From the NCBI RefSeq assembly GCF_900269665.1, contig NZ_LT985361.1:8662174-8726173 (forward strand): a stretch of DNA of 64,000 nucleotides, in the 5' to 3' direction. The notes beneath the pieces were generated by a model, which worked only from the letters and a program-made list of their open reading frames with translations, searched no databases and was not told where the DNA came from. Origin of the DNA: Nocardia suismassiliense (lineage in GTDB: Bacteria > Actinomycetota > Actinomycetes > Mycobacteriales > Mycobacteriaceae). Of this stretch, positions 54,879-63,731 are shown one piece after another. The number at the start of each line of letters is the position of its first letter. Within the stretch, counting starts at the first letter, position 1. A program made the translations under genes and the position numbers.

Positions 54879-56230
54879 CGCACGCTCACCTCGCTGCCAC
54901 GGAACGCGGGCGCGCCGGCCCTGGTCACCCAGCTCGGCACCTGATCAGGCGAGACACCGTGCGCCGCACCGTAGATCGCGCCGAGCGACTGCTGCTCCAG
55001 CGGCGAGCCCGCGATGGTCGCGACATTGCCCGCCGGGTACACCCCGAACTGCGGCGGCGACAGCTTGCCCGTCACCTGGTCGCCGGGGTCACGGCTCGGC
55101 ACCGCGTAGGAGCCGTCGTTGTTCGCTCCGCCGGTGTACTGGCCGGGGTCGACGCCGAGCGGCTTCTCCGGAATGCACCAGGGCCCACGGTCGTCCAGCC
55201 ATCGCGGCTCGTCCTGGTTCGGCAGGTACTTGCCGCGCGGATTGGTCAACTCGATGGTCACCCGGGTGCCCGGATGCTCGGTGCCCTTGCCGAGGATCTC
55301 GTCGATGCGCGGCTTGAGCTGGGCGAAGTTCGCCATCACGCACGGGAAGGTCGGCGAGTAGGTGGCCAGCATTTCCAGCAGCGGGCGCGAATCGGCGGAC
55401 AGGTCGATGATGTTGTCGCGGTTGGCGACCAGGAAATCGGCGGTGTTCGACGAGGCGGGTGTCAGCACCGCGTACAGCGAGTCGATGTCCCAGCGGCGCT
55501 GCACCACGGTCGCATTGGTGGTTCGCAGGTTGTCCAGCGCGTTGACCAGCTGCGGCGCGGCGTCGGAGTAAGTGGCGGCCACCTCGGCGAAGCTGCGCAG
55601 ATCCTCCTGCAGGTCCGGCAGCACGCCGTTGACCTGACGGAAGATGTTGTCCAGCTTGTCCACACTCTCACCGAGCGCGAGACCCTGACCCGACAGCGCC
55701 TGGGAGAGCGCACCGAGGGTGGCGGCGAGGTCCTGCGGCGGAATCGCCTGCAGCAGCGGCATCAGGTCGTCGAGCAGTTTGCTCAGTTCGATCGCGTTGC
55801 CGCTCTTGTCCTGTTGCAGCACCACGCCGTTGGTCAGGTGCGCCGCGCTGCGGTCGGCGGGGATCACCAGATCCACATAACGCTCGCCGAACAGCGTCTT
55901 CGGCAGCAGCCGCGCGGTCGCGTTGGCCGGGATCTGGTCCGCCTTGTCCGGCTGGATGGCGAGATTCAGTGTCACCCGACCGTTCTCGGAGTAGCTGGAG
56001 CGCACCTCGCCGACACTGATGCCGCGCACCTTCACGTCCGCGTTCTTGGTCAGCGCGTTGCCGACACTGTCGGTGACCAGGTCGACGTCGACCGTCTTCA
56101 CGAACTGCTTGTTGTAGATCGCGATGGTCGTCGCCAGGAACAGCGCGACGACCACGAAGAACGCGATGCCGAGCAGCCGGACGCGCAACTTCTCGGTCGA
56201 CCGCCAAGCCTGCACGCCACGCGCGCTCAT
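54875..56230 (-). CDS. mceA: MCE family protein MceA
   Basis: 451 residues from the ATG at 56230 (MSARGVQAWRSTEKLR), chosen because it overlaps the yrbEB stop by 4 bp. N-terminal membrane helix, MCE domain starting TVDVDLVTDSVGNALTKNADV, and a long helical tail with VNALDNLRTTNATVVQRRWD. First protein of the Mce ring, normal length. Confidence 0.9.
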   Translation of the reverse strand: MSARGVQAWRSTEKLRVRLLGIAFFVVVALFLATTIAIYNKQFVKTVDVDLVTDSVGNALTKNADVKVRGISVGEVRSSYSENGRVTLNLAIQPDKADQIPANATARLLPKTLFGERYVDLVIPADRSAAHLTNGVVLQQDKSGNAIELSKLLDDLMPLLQAIPPQDLAATLGALSQALSGQGLALGESVDKLDNIFRQVNGVLPDLQEDLRSFAEVAATYSDAAPQLVNALDNLRTTNATVVQRRWDIDSLYAVLTPASSNTADFLVANRDNIIDLSADSRPLLEMLATYSPTFPCVMANFAQLKPRIDEILGKGTEHPGTRVTIELTNPRGKYLPNQDEPRWLDDRGPWCIPEKPLGVDPGQYTGGANNDGSYAVPSRDPGDQVTGKLSPPQFGVYPAGNVATIAGSPLEQQSLGAIYGAAHGVSPDQVPSWVTRAGAPAFRGSEVSVR

Positions 56231-57093
56231 CCGGCCACCCGCACGGTCGTCGTGGTCCCCCAAATCGCCAAGCTGAGGAAGAAGTCGAGCACGTTCACCA
56301 GCACGATGGCGGCCCGCACCGCGCGACCGACCGCGACGCCGACCCCGGCCGGTCCGCCGGTGGCGTGGAAGCCGTAGTAGCAGTGCACCATGATGATCAC
56401 GAACGCGAAGACCAGCACCTTGAGGAACGAATAGAGCACGTCTTCAGGTGGTAGGAACAGGCTGAAATAGTGGTCGTAGGAGCCGCTGGACTGCCCGTTG
56501 AACCAGATGCTGATCATCCGCGAGGCCAGGAACGTACCGAGCAGGCCGACGATGTAGAGCGGGATCACCGCGAGGAAGCCCGCGATCACCCGGGTGGTGA
56601 CCAGGAACGGCACACCGGGCACCGCCATCACCTCGAGCGCGTCGATCTCCTCGGAGATCCGCATCGCGCCGAGCTGCGCGGTGAAACCACAGCCCACCGT
56701 CGCGGACAGCGCCAAAGCCGCGACCAGCGGCGCGATTTCGCGGGTGTTGATATAGGCGGTGAGGAAGCCGGTGAGCACCGAACTGCCGAGCGCGTCCAGT
56801 GCCTTGAAGCCCTGCAGGCCGACGACCACGCCGACCGAGCCGGACATGAACACGATGACGCCGATGGTGCCGCCGATCACCGCGAGCGCGCCGCTGCCGA
56901 AGGTCACCTCGGCGAGCAGCCGCATGACCTCCTTGCGGTAATGCACGGCGGTGCGCGGGATCCAAGCGATGGCGCGCGAGTAGAACGACATCTGCTCGCC
57001 GGCCCGGTCGATCACCTTCAGCGGTGCGCGCACGATGTCGCCGGCCCGGCGAAGCGACTTGGCGAGAACGGGGTTGCGGTACTGGGTGGCCAC
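56227..57093 (-). CDS. yrbEB: MlaE-type permease YrbEB
   Basis: 288 residues with five to six membrane helices, such as VTFGSGALAVIGGTIGVIVF and PLYIVGLLGTFLASRMIS. The EEIDALEVMAVPG sequence is the coupling-loop motif of MlaE/YrbE permeases. It follows yrbEA by 3 bp. Together with YrbEA it forms the membrane part that MceG energises. Confidence 0.92.
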   Translation of the reverse strand: MATQYRNPVLAKSLRRAGDIVRAPLKVIDRAGEQMSFYSRAIAWIPRTAVHYRKEVMRLLAEVTFGSGALAVIGGTIGVIVFMSGSVGVVVGLQGFKALDALGSSVLTGFLTAYINTREIAPLVAALALSATVGCGFTAQLGAMRISEEIDALEVMAVPGVPFLVTTRVIAGFLAVIPLYIVGLLGTFLASRMISIWFNGQSSGSYDHYFSLFLPPEDVLYSFLKVLVFAFVIIMVHCYYGFHATGGPAGVGVAVGRAVRAAIVLVNVLDFFLSLAIWGTTTTVRVAG

Positions 57094-57096
57094 CGG

Positions 57097-57891
57097 TCAG
57101 GCGCCCTTGGCCGGGACGACCTGCAGATACACCAGGGTGAGGATGAGGTTCACGAAGAACAGCACCAGGAAGGTGATGACCACCGATTGGTTCACCGCTT
57201 CACCGACTCCTTTCGGACCCCCTTTGGGATGCAACCCCTTGTACGCGGCGATCACACCGGCGATCAGGCCGAACACCAGCGCCTTGATCTCACCGATCCA
57301 CAGGTCGGGCAACTGCGCCAGCGCGGAGAACGAGGCGAGATAGGCGCCCGGCGTGCCGCCCTGCAGCAGCACGTTGAAGAAGTAACCGCCCGCGATGCCG
57401 ACCACCGAGACCAGGCCGTTCAGCAGCAACGCAACCAGCGTCATGCCGAGCACCCGGGGCACCACCAGCTTGGCCACCGGATCGACGCCGAGCACCTCCA
57501 GCGCGTCGATCTCCTCACGGATGGTGCGCGAGCCGAGGTCGGCGGCGACCGCCGAACCCGCGGCACCCGCGATGATCAGCGCCGTCACCACCGGCGCCGC
57601 CTGCTGCACCGTGGCGAGCACGCTCGTTGCGCCGGTGAAGGATTCGGCGCCGAGCTGCTTGATCAGCGAACCGGTCTGCAGCGCCACCACCGCGCCGAAC
57701 GGGATAGCGACGAGTGCGCTGGGCAGGATCGAGACGCTGGCGATGAACCAGGACTGCTGGATGAACTCCCGCCACTCGAACGGCCGGCGGAACGTCTTGC
57801 GCAACACGTCCACGAACAGCGCAAAGATGTTGCCGGCCTGGCCGAACCCCGACTCCAGTGGAGTCCGCAATCGCGCCAGGGAGGAATTCAC
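57097..57891 (-). CDS. yrbEA: MlaE-type permease YrbEA
   Basis: 264 residues, GTG start at 57891. Helices such as PSALVAIPFGAVVALQTGS and LVALLLNGLVSVVGIAGGYF, with the same EEIDALEVLGVDPVAKL motif. It starts 11 bp after mceG and is 3 bp from yrbEB. Paralogue of YrbEB; both are needed for the heterodimer. Confidence 0.92.
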   Translation of the reverse strand: MNSSLARLRTPLESGFGQAGNIFALFVDVLRKTFRRPFEWREFIQQSWFIASVSILPSALVAIPFGAVVALQTGSLIKQLGAESFTGATSVLATVQQAAPVVTALIIAGAAGSAVAADLGSRTIREEIDALEVLGVDPVAKLVVPRVLGMTLVALLLNGLVSVVGIAGGYFFNVLLQGGTPGAYLASFSALAQLPDLWIGEIKALVFGLIAGVIAAYKGLHPKGGPKGVGEAVNQSVVITFLVLFFVNLILTLVYLQVVPAKGA

Positions 57892-57902
57892 GATCGCAGA
57901 TG

Positions 57903-58979
57903 TTACCCGTTAGTTGTGTTGTGTCGAGTCGTGGTCTCGTACGCGCCGCCCTGGTAACCACCCAGGTCGCTGTTGTTGTACGCCAAGACCTGGGTCTCGT
58001 CGTTCTGATCAAGTGACTCGCGAATCGCGGTCTGCGCCGCGTGCGGCAGGGTGTGCATGATCTCGCGGACCCGCTCCTTGCGGCGCAGCACGGCCTGACG
58101 CACCGGCATGCCGGGGGTGGCCTGCATCTGCGGAATGATGCCCTCGACCTCTTCGGCGCCGCCGTGGTGATGCCCGGCGTCGAACATCGCTTGCTCGCGC
58201 GCCATCTGGGCCTCGTCCTTCTCCTCGGACATGCCGATCGGGCCCTGCATGCGCCCGTTGAGGAACTGCTTGACCACCGGCTCGTCGGAGGTCAGCAGCA
58301 CCTCGCGCGGACCGAACATGACCAGCTGGCGGCGGAACATCATGCCGATGTTGTCCGGCACGGTGCGGGCCAGGTTGATGTTGTGCGTGACGATGAGGAT
58401 CGTCGCGTCGATCTGCGCGTTGATGTCGATCAGCAACTGGCTGATGTAGGCGGTACGCACCGGGTCGAGGCCGGAGTCCGGCTCGTCGACCAGGATGATC
58501 TGCGGATCGAGCACCAGGGCACGGGCCAGGCCCGCGCGCTTGCGCATACCGCCGGAGATCTCGCCGGGCAGCTTGTTCTCGGCGCCGAGCAGACCGGTCA
58601 GCTCCAGCTTCTCCATGACGATCTTGCGAATGTCGGATTCGGACTTCTTCGTGTGCTCACGAAGCGGGAACGCGACATTGTCGAAGAGATTCATCGAGCC
58701 GAACAGCGCGCCGTCCTGGAACAGCACGCCGAAGAGCTTGCGAATCTCGTAGAGCTCCTTGTTGGAGCAGGTGGTGATGTCCGTGTCGCCCACGTAGATC
58801 GAGCCGCGCTCCGGGCGCAGCAGGCCGATCAGCGACTTCAGAAAGACGGACTTGCCGGTACCCGACGGGCCAAGCAATGCGCTGACCTCACCGGTCGGCA
58901 AGGTCAGGGAGACATCCTGCCAAATTCGCTGGGATCCGAAGGACTTGGTAACACCTTCGGTTCTGACCTCGACGCCCAC
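57903..58979 (-). CDS. mceG: Mce-system ABC ATPase (MceG/Mkl)
   Basis: 358 residues. Walker A GPSGTGKS, Q-loop LFQDGALF, signature GEISGGMRKRAGLARAL, Walker B ILVDEPDSGLDP and VTHN are all present. The C-terminal extension of about 110 residues after the nucleotide-binding domain is typical of MceG. The start at GTG 58979 has GGAGG five bases upstream; the earlier GTG 58991 does not. In M. tuberculosis the equivalent mkl gene sits between rplL and rpoB without its mce partners, whereas here it begins the mce operon. Confidence 0.92.
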   Translation of the reverse strand: MGVEVRTEGVTKSFGSQRIWQDVSLTLPTGEVSALLGPSGTGKSVFLKSLIGLLRPERGSIYVGDTDITTCSNKELYEIRKLFGVLFQDGALFGSMNLFDNVAFPLREHTKKSESDIRKIVMEKLELTGLLGAENKLPGEISGGMRKRAGLARALVLDPQIILVDEPDSGLDPVRTAYISQLLIDINAQIDATILIVTHNINLARTVPDNIGMMFRRQLVMFGPREVLLTSDEPVVKQFLNGRMQGPIGMSEEKDEAQMAREQAMFDAGHHHGGAEEVEGIIPQMQATPGMPVRQAVLRRKERVREIMHTLPHAAQTAIRESLDQNDETQVLAYNNSDLGGYQGGAYETTTRHNTTNG

Positions 58980-59171
58980 GCCAACCTCCACAATTTCTCA
59001 GCGAGCTGCCCACCGGCGAACCGCGTGCTGGGTCAAGCGGTGTGTCACGTCACAGTGGGTCGGGCCACTGTATCCCAAGACCGAGACGACGCACACCCCA
59101 ACCTGACTGAAGAGTAACCCCGTTTCATGTGGTATTTCCTGATTGTTCGCGCGGGCCGCCGTAAACAGCAA

Positions 59172-59202
59172 ACAGGCGGCCCCCGAAAAGGGGACCGCCT
59201 GT
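59172..59202 (-). terminator. Terminator after rplL
   Basis: A 13-bp stem with one mismatch (59172-59184 and 59190-59202) and a GAAAA loop, followed on the minus strand by a T-rich stretch. It separates the rplJ-rplL unit from the mce operon. Confidence 0.65.
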
Positions 59203-59222
59203 CGGGCGATTCGGTCGCGGAA

Positions 59223-59603
59223 TTACTTGACCGAAACCTTGGCGCCGGCGTCTTCCAGCTTCGCCTTGGCAGCCTCGGCGGCATCCTTGGCAACCTTCTC
59301 CAGGATGGCCTTCGGGGCACCCTCGACGAGGTCCTTGGCTTCCTTCAGGCCCAGGCCGGAGACGATCTCGCGGACCACCTTGATGACCTGGATCTTCTTG
59401 TCGCCCGCACCCTCGAGGATGACGTCGAACTCGTCCTGCTCCTCGACGGCCTCGGCAACGGCGCCCGGGCCGGCGGGGCCCGCGACGGCGACCGGAGCGG
59501 CGGCGGTGACCTCGAACTTCTCTTCGAACTTCTTGACGAAGTCCGACAGCTCGAGCAGGGTCATGTTGCCGAAGGTCTCCAGCAGTTCGTCAACGTTGGC
59601 CAT
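59223..59603 (-). CDS. rplL: Large ribosomal subunit protein L7/L12
   Basis: 126 residues with the N-terminal dimer domain (MANVDELLETFGNMTLLELSDFV), a flexible hinge rich in Ala/Gly, and the C-terminal domain GAGDKKIQVIKVVREIV ... LVEGAPKAILEKVAKDAAE. Four to six copies bind L10 as the ribosomal stalk. It starts 65 bp after rplJ and is coexpressed with it. Confidence 0.97.
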   Translation of the reverse strand: MANVDELLETFGNMTLLELSDFVKKFEEKFEVTAAAPVAVAGPAGPGAVAEAVEEQDEFDVILEGAGDKKIQVIKVVREIVSGLGLKEAKDLVEGAPKAILEKVAKDAAEAAKAKLEDAGAKVSVK

Positions 59604-59668
59604 GATGTTGTTCCTTTCGGTAGTTGTTGTCTATGAGGGCGAGCCGCGCGCGAATCACCCGCACGGGG

Positions 59669-60217
59669 TTATTCAGCGGCAGCGGCGGTGTCGCCACCGG
59701 CTTCGGCCTGCTTCTTCTCGACGAGCGCGGCGGCAAGGCGAGCCACCTGCGACGCCGGAGCGTTGAACAGACCGGCGGCCTTGGCCATGTTGCCCTTCAT
59801 CGCACCGGCCAGCTTGGCCAGCAGGACCTCGCGGGACTCCAGGTCGGCGATCTTCTCGACCTCGGACACGGACAGCGGTGCGCCGTCCATGTAGCCGCCC
59901 TTGATGATGAGCGCCTTGTTGTCCTTGGCGAAGGTCTTCAGGGCCTTCGCCGCGGTAACCGGCTCACCACTGATGAAGGTGATCGCGGTCGGTCCGACGA
60001 ACAAGTCGTCCAGGCCCTGCACGCCCGCCTCGGCGGCAGCGCGCTTGACCAGGGTGTTCTTGGCGACGGAGTACGTGGCTTCGGCGCCGAGCGCACGACG
60101 CAGCTCGGTGAGCTTGCCGACCGACAGACCACGGTATTCCGTGACCACGGTGGCGGTCGAGCTCTTGAACTGCTCCGCGATCTCCTCGACCGCAGTGACC
60201 TTCTCGGGTTTTGCCAT
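59669..60217 (-). CDS. rplJ: Large ribosomal subunit protein L10
   Basis: 182 residues from the ATG at 60217 (MAKPEKVTAVEEIAEQF); the open frame continues to 60319 but lies in the leader. Conserved internal patterns such as YRGLSVGKLTELRRALG and NTLVKRAA are present, followed by an Ala-rich C-terminus that binds L7/L12. The leader with an attenuator-like hairpin indicates autogenous control. Confidence 0.96.
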   Translation of the reverse strand: MAKPEKVTAVEEIAEQFKSSTATVVTEYRGLSVGKLTELRRALGAEATYSVAKNTLVKRAAAEAGVQGLDDLFVGPTAITFISGEPVTAAKALKTFAKDNKALIIKGGYMDGAPLSVSEVEKIADLESREVLLAKLAGAMKGNMAKAAGLFNAPASQVARLAAALVEKKQAEAGGDTAAAAE

Positions 60218-60464
60218 ACTTCGCCTCCTCTCTGATGGTCGGTTCGAACGAACTACCGGGTCAGGGGACGGCGACAAAACAAACGCCCCGGACGCAAGGC
60301 GTTCCGGGGCGCACAACAATCACACGGCCTCGGTTCTCCCTGCGTGGGCCGCCGGCAATGTCGCCGGACCTTCGACCGAACCCATGCGGGCTCGACGACC
60401 AACGGTCTTCGGTAGAACGGATTTGGGTAGGAATCGAACTAGTCGATAACTGTTGTCCAATGTA
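60218..60464 (-). ncRNA. L10 leader (autoregulatory mRNA element)
   Basis: The about 235 nt between the promoter and rplJ form an untranslated leader. It ends with a hairpin (60284-60311) that is followed on the minus strand by a T-rich tract (60272-60283), i.e. an attenuator. L10 leaders bound by the L10-L12 complex are known from bacteria. A longer helix including GAGCCCGCATGGGTTC and the GCCGGCGGCC region is visible, but I cannot fold it by hand with certainty. Confidence 0.55.
60272..60311 (-). terminator. Attenuator in the rplJ leader
   Basis: Stem CGCCCCGGACGC / GCG TTCCGGGGCG (60284-60311) with TTTGTTTTG following in the transcript direction (60272-60283). It lies 55 bp before the rplJ start codon, so it can stop transcription before the gene. 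Confidence 0.55.
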
Positions 60465-60488
60465 CCTGGACCCACCCCCAACTGCCAA
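60459..60488 (-). promoter_or_regulatory. rplJ-rplL promoter
   Basis: On the minus strand TTGGCA (60483-60488), 18-bp spacer, TACATT (60459-60464). The start would be near 60452, leaving a leader of about 235 nt. It is in the 412-bp gap between rplJ and the divergent MFS gene, whose remaining part (60489-60629) has no gene. Confidence 0.5.
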
Positions 60489-60591
60489 AACGGGGTGCTC
60501 CCACGACGAATCGGGACCATTCAGCGCTCGAATTGTTGTGTCTCGAATCACATTCACTATCCGGATGTGGCTGAGATCGCCCCTCTTAGCC

Positions 60592-60629
60592 GTTACCTAA
60601 GGTGACAGTTACTGTTTGACTGCTTGACT
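60592..60629 (+). promoter_or_regulatory. Operator-like repeats upstream of the MFS gene
   Basis: An imperfect inverted repeat GTTACC TAA GGTGAC (60592-60606) is followed by a direct repeat of TTGACT (60616-60621 and 60624-60629). The MFS ATG comes immediately after at 60630, so the message would have almost no leader. A repressor site is plausible; none is known. Confidence 0.4.
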
Positions 60630-62252
60630 ATGGCAACCTCCATAGTCGATCCACCGGTGCTGCTGGAACGACGTAACCAGCGCTTTCTCGCCTTGGCCGT
60701 GATCTGCCTCGCCGAGCTGCTCGTCGTTCTGGACAACACCATCGTGAACGTGGCACTCCCCTCTATCGGGGTGCAGCTGCAAACCGGCGTCAGCGGCCTG
60801 CAATGGGTCGTCGACGCGTACACCCTCACCTTCGCGGGCCTGTTGCTCGCCTTCGGCAACCTCGGCGACCGGCTCGGCCGCCGCCGGATCATGATGGTCG
60901 GCCTGGTCGGCGTGGGCGCCATGTCGGTCGCGGGCGCGCTGTCCGGCTCGATGGGTGGCGTGATCGCCGCGCGCGCCGCGATGGGCGTATTCGCCGCGGC
61001 CGTCTTCCCGGCGACGCTGGCGCTGATCATCAACATCTTCCGCGACAAACGCGAACGGGCCCTCGCCATCGCGGCGTGGACGGCCATGGCCGGGTTCGCC
61101 ATCGCGATCGGGCCGATCTCAGGCGGCTGGCTGCTGGCCCACTTCACCTGGCACTCGGTTTTCTGGATCAATGTGCCGCTGGCGCTCATCGCGCTCGTCG
61201 CCACCCTGCTCTGGGTGCCCGAATCCCGGGCCACCCAGGTCGGCAGGCTCGATCTGCCCGGTATCGGGCTGTCCATCGCGGGCATCACGCTGGTGGTGTG
61301 GTCCATCATCGAGGCGCCGCGCTTCGGCTGGCTGTCCAGTACGACACTGAGCACCGGTGCGCTCGGCGTCGCCATGCTGGCCGCGTTCATCATCTGGGAA
61401 TTACATACTCCCGCACCGATTCTCGATATGACACTGTTCCGCAATCGGCGATTCTCGATGCCCGCCTTGGCGATTGCGATCTGCTACTTCTCGATGTTCG
61501 GTTTCCTTTTCCTCATCACCCAGTATTTCCAAGGGGTGCGGGAATACACGCCGCTCGAATTCGGCATCGCCTCATTGCCTTTCGCGTTTTCGGTAGCGAT
61601 CGGCGCGCCCATTGCCACCCTGCTCGCCCAGCGGTTCGGGCCGACGCCGGTCATCGTGACCGGGCTGCTGAGCACCGGGCTCGGGTTGTATCTGGGCGGG
61701 CAGGTGACGGTGGACAGCCCCTACCTCACCGATGTGCTGCCCTCGATGGTGTTCATGGCGCTCGGCGTCGGCATCGTGCAGGGACCGGCCACCGAGTCGA
61801 TCATGGGATCGCTGCCGCTCAACGAGGCGGGTGCGGGGTCCGCGGTCAACGACACCACCCGCGAGATCGGCGGCACCCTCGGCGTCGCGGTGCTCGGTTC
61901 GATCGTGGCGTCGTACTACACGACCAGGATCGCCCCGCGGGTAGACGCGCTCCCGACCACGTTGATGAGCGAGAACGAGCGGGGTCTGGTCAAATCCAGT
62001 CCGCTCAGCGTGCTGGAGATCCGCAAGCGCCCACTGCCACCGTTCTTCGAGAGCCAGCGCGAAAACCTCATCGTGGCAATGAAAACGGCGGCGCTCGAAG
62101 GCTCGCATACCGCCTCGCTCGTCGCGGCGGGTGCAGTCGTGGTGTGCGCGGTGATCGTGGCGATATTCCTGCCGTGGGGTGCGCCGGAGGGTGAGTCGGT
62201 CCTGCTCGCGTGGCGGAAAGAAGCTGAGCCCCAAGAGGATCCGGTCAACTGA
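60630..62252 (+). CDS. MFS transporter, DHA2 (14-helix) family
   Basis: 540 residues, ATG at 60630 (an alternative TTG at 60624 adds two residues). N-terminal motif C-like VVLDNTIVNVALPSI and the loop GDRLGRRR identify the DHA2 drug:proton antiporter branch, and about 14 hydrophobic segments fit. The late QGPATESIMGSLP and DTTREIGGTLGVA are typical of EmrB/QacA relatives. Substrate is unknown; efflux is likely. It is divergent from the ribosomal rplJ unit. Confidence 0.9.
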   Translation: MATSIVDPPVLLERRNQRFLALAVICLAELLVVLDNTIVNVALPSIGVQLQTGVSGLQWVVDAYTLTFAGLLLAFGNLGDRLGRRRIMMVGLVGVGAMSVAGALSGSMGGVIAARAAMGVFAAAVFPATLALIINIFRDKRERALAIAAWTAMAGFAIAIGPISGGWLLAHFTWHSVFWINVPLALIALVATLLWVPESRATQVGRLDLPGIGLSIAGITLVVWSIIEAPRFGWLSSTTLSTGALGVAMLAAFIIWELHTPAPILDMTLFRNRRFSMPALAIAICYFSMFGFLFLITQYFQGVREYTPLEFGIASLPFAFSVAIGAPIATLLAQRFGPTPVIVTGLLSTGLGLYLGGQVTVDSPYLTDVLPSMVFMALGVGIVQGPATESIMGSLPLNEAGAGSAVNDTTREIGGTLGVAVLGSIVASYYTTRIAPRVDALPTTLMSENERGLVKSSPLSVLEIRKRPLPPFFESQRENLIVAMKTAALEGSHTASLVAAGAVVVCAVIVAIFLPWGAPEGESVLLAWRKEAEPQEDPVN

Positions 62253-62303
62253 CCGCACGCGGACGTAGGTCGGAATCCGGAAGGGTTCCGGCCTTCGCCG
62301 GTA

Positions 62304-62849
62304 TCAGTGCGCTGTTCTGGCCACCAGATTGTTCAGTGCTTCGATTGCACCACTGCGGAATTCGGTAGTGCCGACCAAGCCGTCCGGTCCGACGTCGTCC
62401 CGGCCGACCGGCAGCCGGGCACAACCGTCGGGGTCGACGTCGGCACCCACGTAACCGAGGACGAGCGCCAGTGTCGCGGCGGCCCCTTCACCCCGGTCGG
62501 GTGCGGCCACGTTGATCCATGCGGTGGGCTTTTCGTAGAGGTCGGCGCTGCCGACGGTCCAGTCCAGCAGATTCTTGAGGCTGCCAGGCAGCGTGCCCGC
62601 GTATTCGGGGGTGCAGAACAGCACCGCGTCGGCCTGCGAAAGCTGTTCGCGCAGTGCGAGAACCGACGGATGTGCGGTGCCGTCGTAATCCGGGTTGAAA
62701 GCAGGCAGGTCGGCAAGGCCGCCGAACCAGCGCACGTCGACCTCGGCCGGCGCGAGCGCCTGCACTGTGCGCAACGCGGCGGAATTGGTCGACGCACCGC
62801 GAGTGCTACCGGAGATGAGCAGGACAACCGTCACCGCTGTACCAACCAT
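62304..62849 (-). CDS. NADPH-dependent FMN reductase
   Basis: 181-residue flavodoxin-like reductase: LLISGSTRGASTNSAAL binds the FMN phosphate and CTPEYAGTLPGSLKNLLDW is the second flavin-binding motif. It reduces free FMN, quinones or azo compounds. ATG at 62849; the open frame extends to 62885. It is convergent with the MFS gene and downstream of the rplK-rplA terminator. Confidence 0.88.
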   Translation of the reverse strand: MVGTAVTVVLLISGSTRGASTNSAALRTVQALAPAEVDVRWFGGLADLPAFNPDYDGTAHPSVLALREQLSQADAVLFCTPEYAGTLPGSLKNLLDWTVGSADLYEKPTAWINVAAPDRGEGAAATLALVLGYVGADVDPDGCARLPVGRDDVGPDGLVGTTEFRSGAIEALNNLVARTAH

Positions 62850-62884
62850 GCCGGACCTGGAAATAGTCCGATACCGGAAAAGCA

Positions 62885-62919
62885 CAAGGGCGGGAACGCG
62901 TAATGCGTTCCCGCCCTTG
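62885..62919 (-). terminator. Terminator after rplA
   Basis: A perfect 15-bp inverted repeat (62885-62899 and 62905-62919) with a GTAAT loop, 22 bp past the rplA stop. It separates the rplK-rplA operon from the FMN reductase gene. Confidence 0.75.
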
Positions 62920-62940
62920 CGGACTCTGTCCAGGTGCTAC

Positions 62941-63654
62941 TTACGCGTCCTCGTCCAGGAGGTTGCGGGTGCGGTTCGGGTCCACCGGGATGCCCGGTCC
63001 GGTGTTCGTCGAGACCGTCACCTTCTTGACGTAGCGGCCCTTGGCGGTCGACGGCTTCACACGCAGGATCTCCTCCAGCGCGGCACCGTAGTTCTCCACC
63101 AGCTTGGCGTCGTCGAAGGAGGCCTTGCCGATAACGAAGTGCAGGTTGGCCTGCTTGTCGACGCGGAAGTTGATCTTTCCGCCCTTGATCTCGTTGACGG
63201 CCTTGGTCACGTCGTTGGTGACCGTGCCCGTCTTCGGGTTCGGCATCAGGCCACGCGGTCCGAGGACACGCGCGATCCGGCCGACCTTGGCCATCTGGTC
63301 CGGGGTGGCGATCGCGGCGTCGAATTCGAGCCAGCCGCCCTGGATCCGCTCGATCAGGTCCTCGGCGCCGACTGCGTCCGCACCGGCGGCTTCGGCCTCG
63401 GCGGCCTTCTCACCGGCCGCGAACACGATGACGCGGGCGGTCTTACCGGTGCCGTGCGGCAGGTTGACCGTGCCACGCACCATCTGGTCCGCCTTACGGG
63501 GATCCACGCCGAGACGAACGGCGACCTCGACGGTCGCGTCGGTCTTGGTGGTGGCGGTCTCCTTGGCCAGCCGCGCTGCGGCGAGCGGGGAGTACAGGGT
63601 GTCGCGATCGACCTTCTCGGCCGCGGCGAGATACGCCTTGCTTCGTTTTGCCAT
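62941..63654 (-). CDS. rplA: Large ribosomal subunit protein L1
   Basis: 237 residues. The L1 signature VLGPRGLMPNPKTGTVT and the ends KRSKAYLAAAEKV / VSTNTGPGIPVDPN are present. L1 binds 23S rRNA at the stalk and its own mRNA as repressor in many bacteria. It follows rplK by 77 bp and is in the same operon. Confidence 0.97.
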   Translation of the reverse strand: MAKRSKAYLAAAEKVDRDTLYSPLAAARLAKETATTKTDATVEVAVRLGVDPRKADQMVRGTVNLPHGTGKTARVIVFAAGEKAAEAEAAGADAVGAEDLIERIQGGWLEFDAAIATPDQMAKVGRIARVLGPRGLMPNPKTGTVTNDVTKAVNEIKGGKINFRVDKQANLHFVIGKASFDDAKLVENYGAALEEILRVKPSTAKGRYVKKVTVSTNTGPGIPVDPNRTRNLLDEDA

Positions 63655-63731
63655 AATTCTCTGTCCTTAAGTGTCTGGTTCAGCCGTGGTTTGCGGGCCT
63701 GGCCGGCCCTCCCACCTGGAGCTGCGGAGGC

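Noticed and set aside
54959..56377. Plus-strand open frames across the mce genes
   Set aside because: All lie antisense to the tightly overlapping mce genes and show no family signatures.
58980..59060. A TGTGTCACGTCACA sequence near the mceG start as a CRP site
   Set aside because: The half-sites are not at the TGTGA-N6-TCACA spacing used by CRP-type regulators, so the match is too weak.
60624..60632. TTG at 60624 as start of the MFS gene
   Set aside because: It adds only two residues and has no better ribosome binding site than the ATG at 60630.
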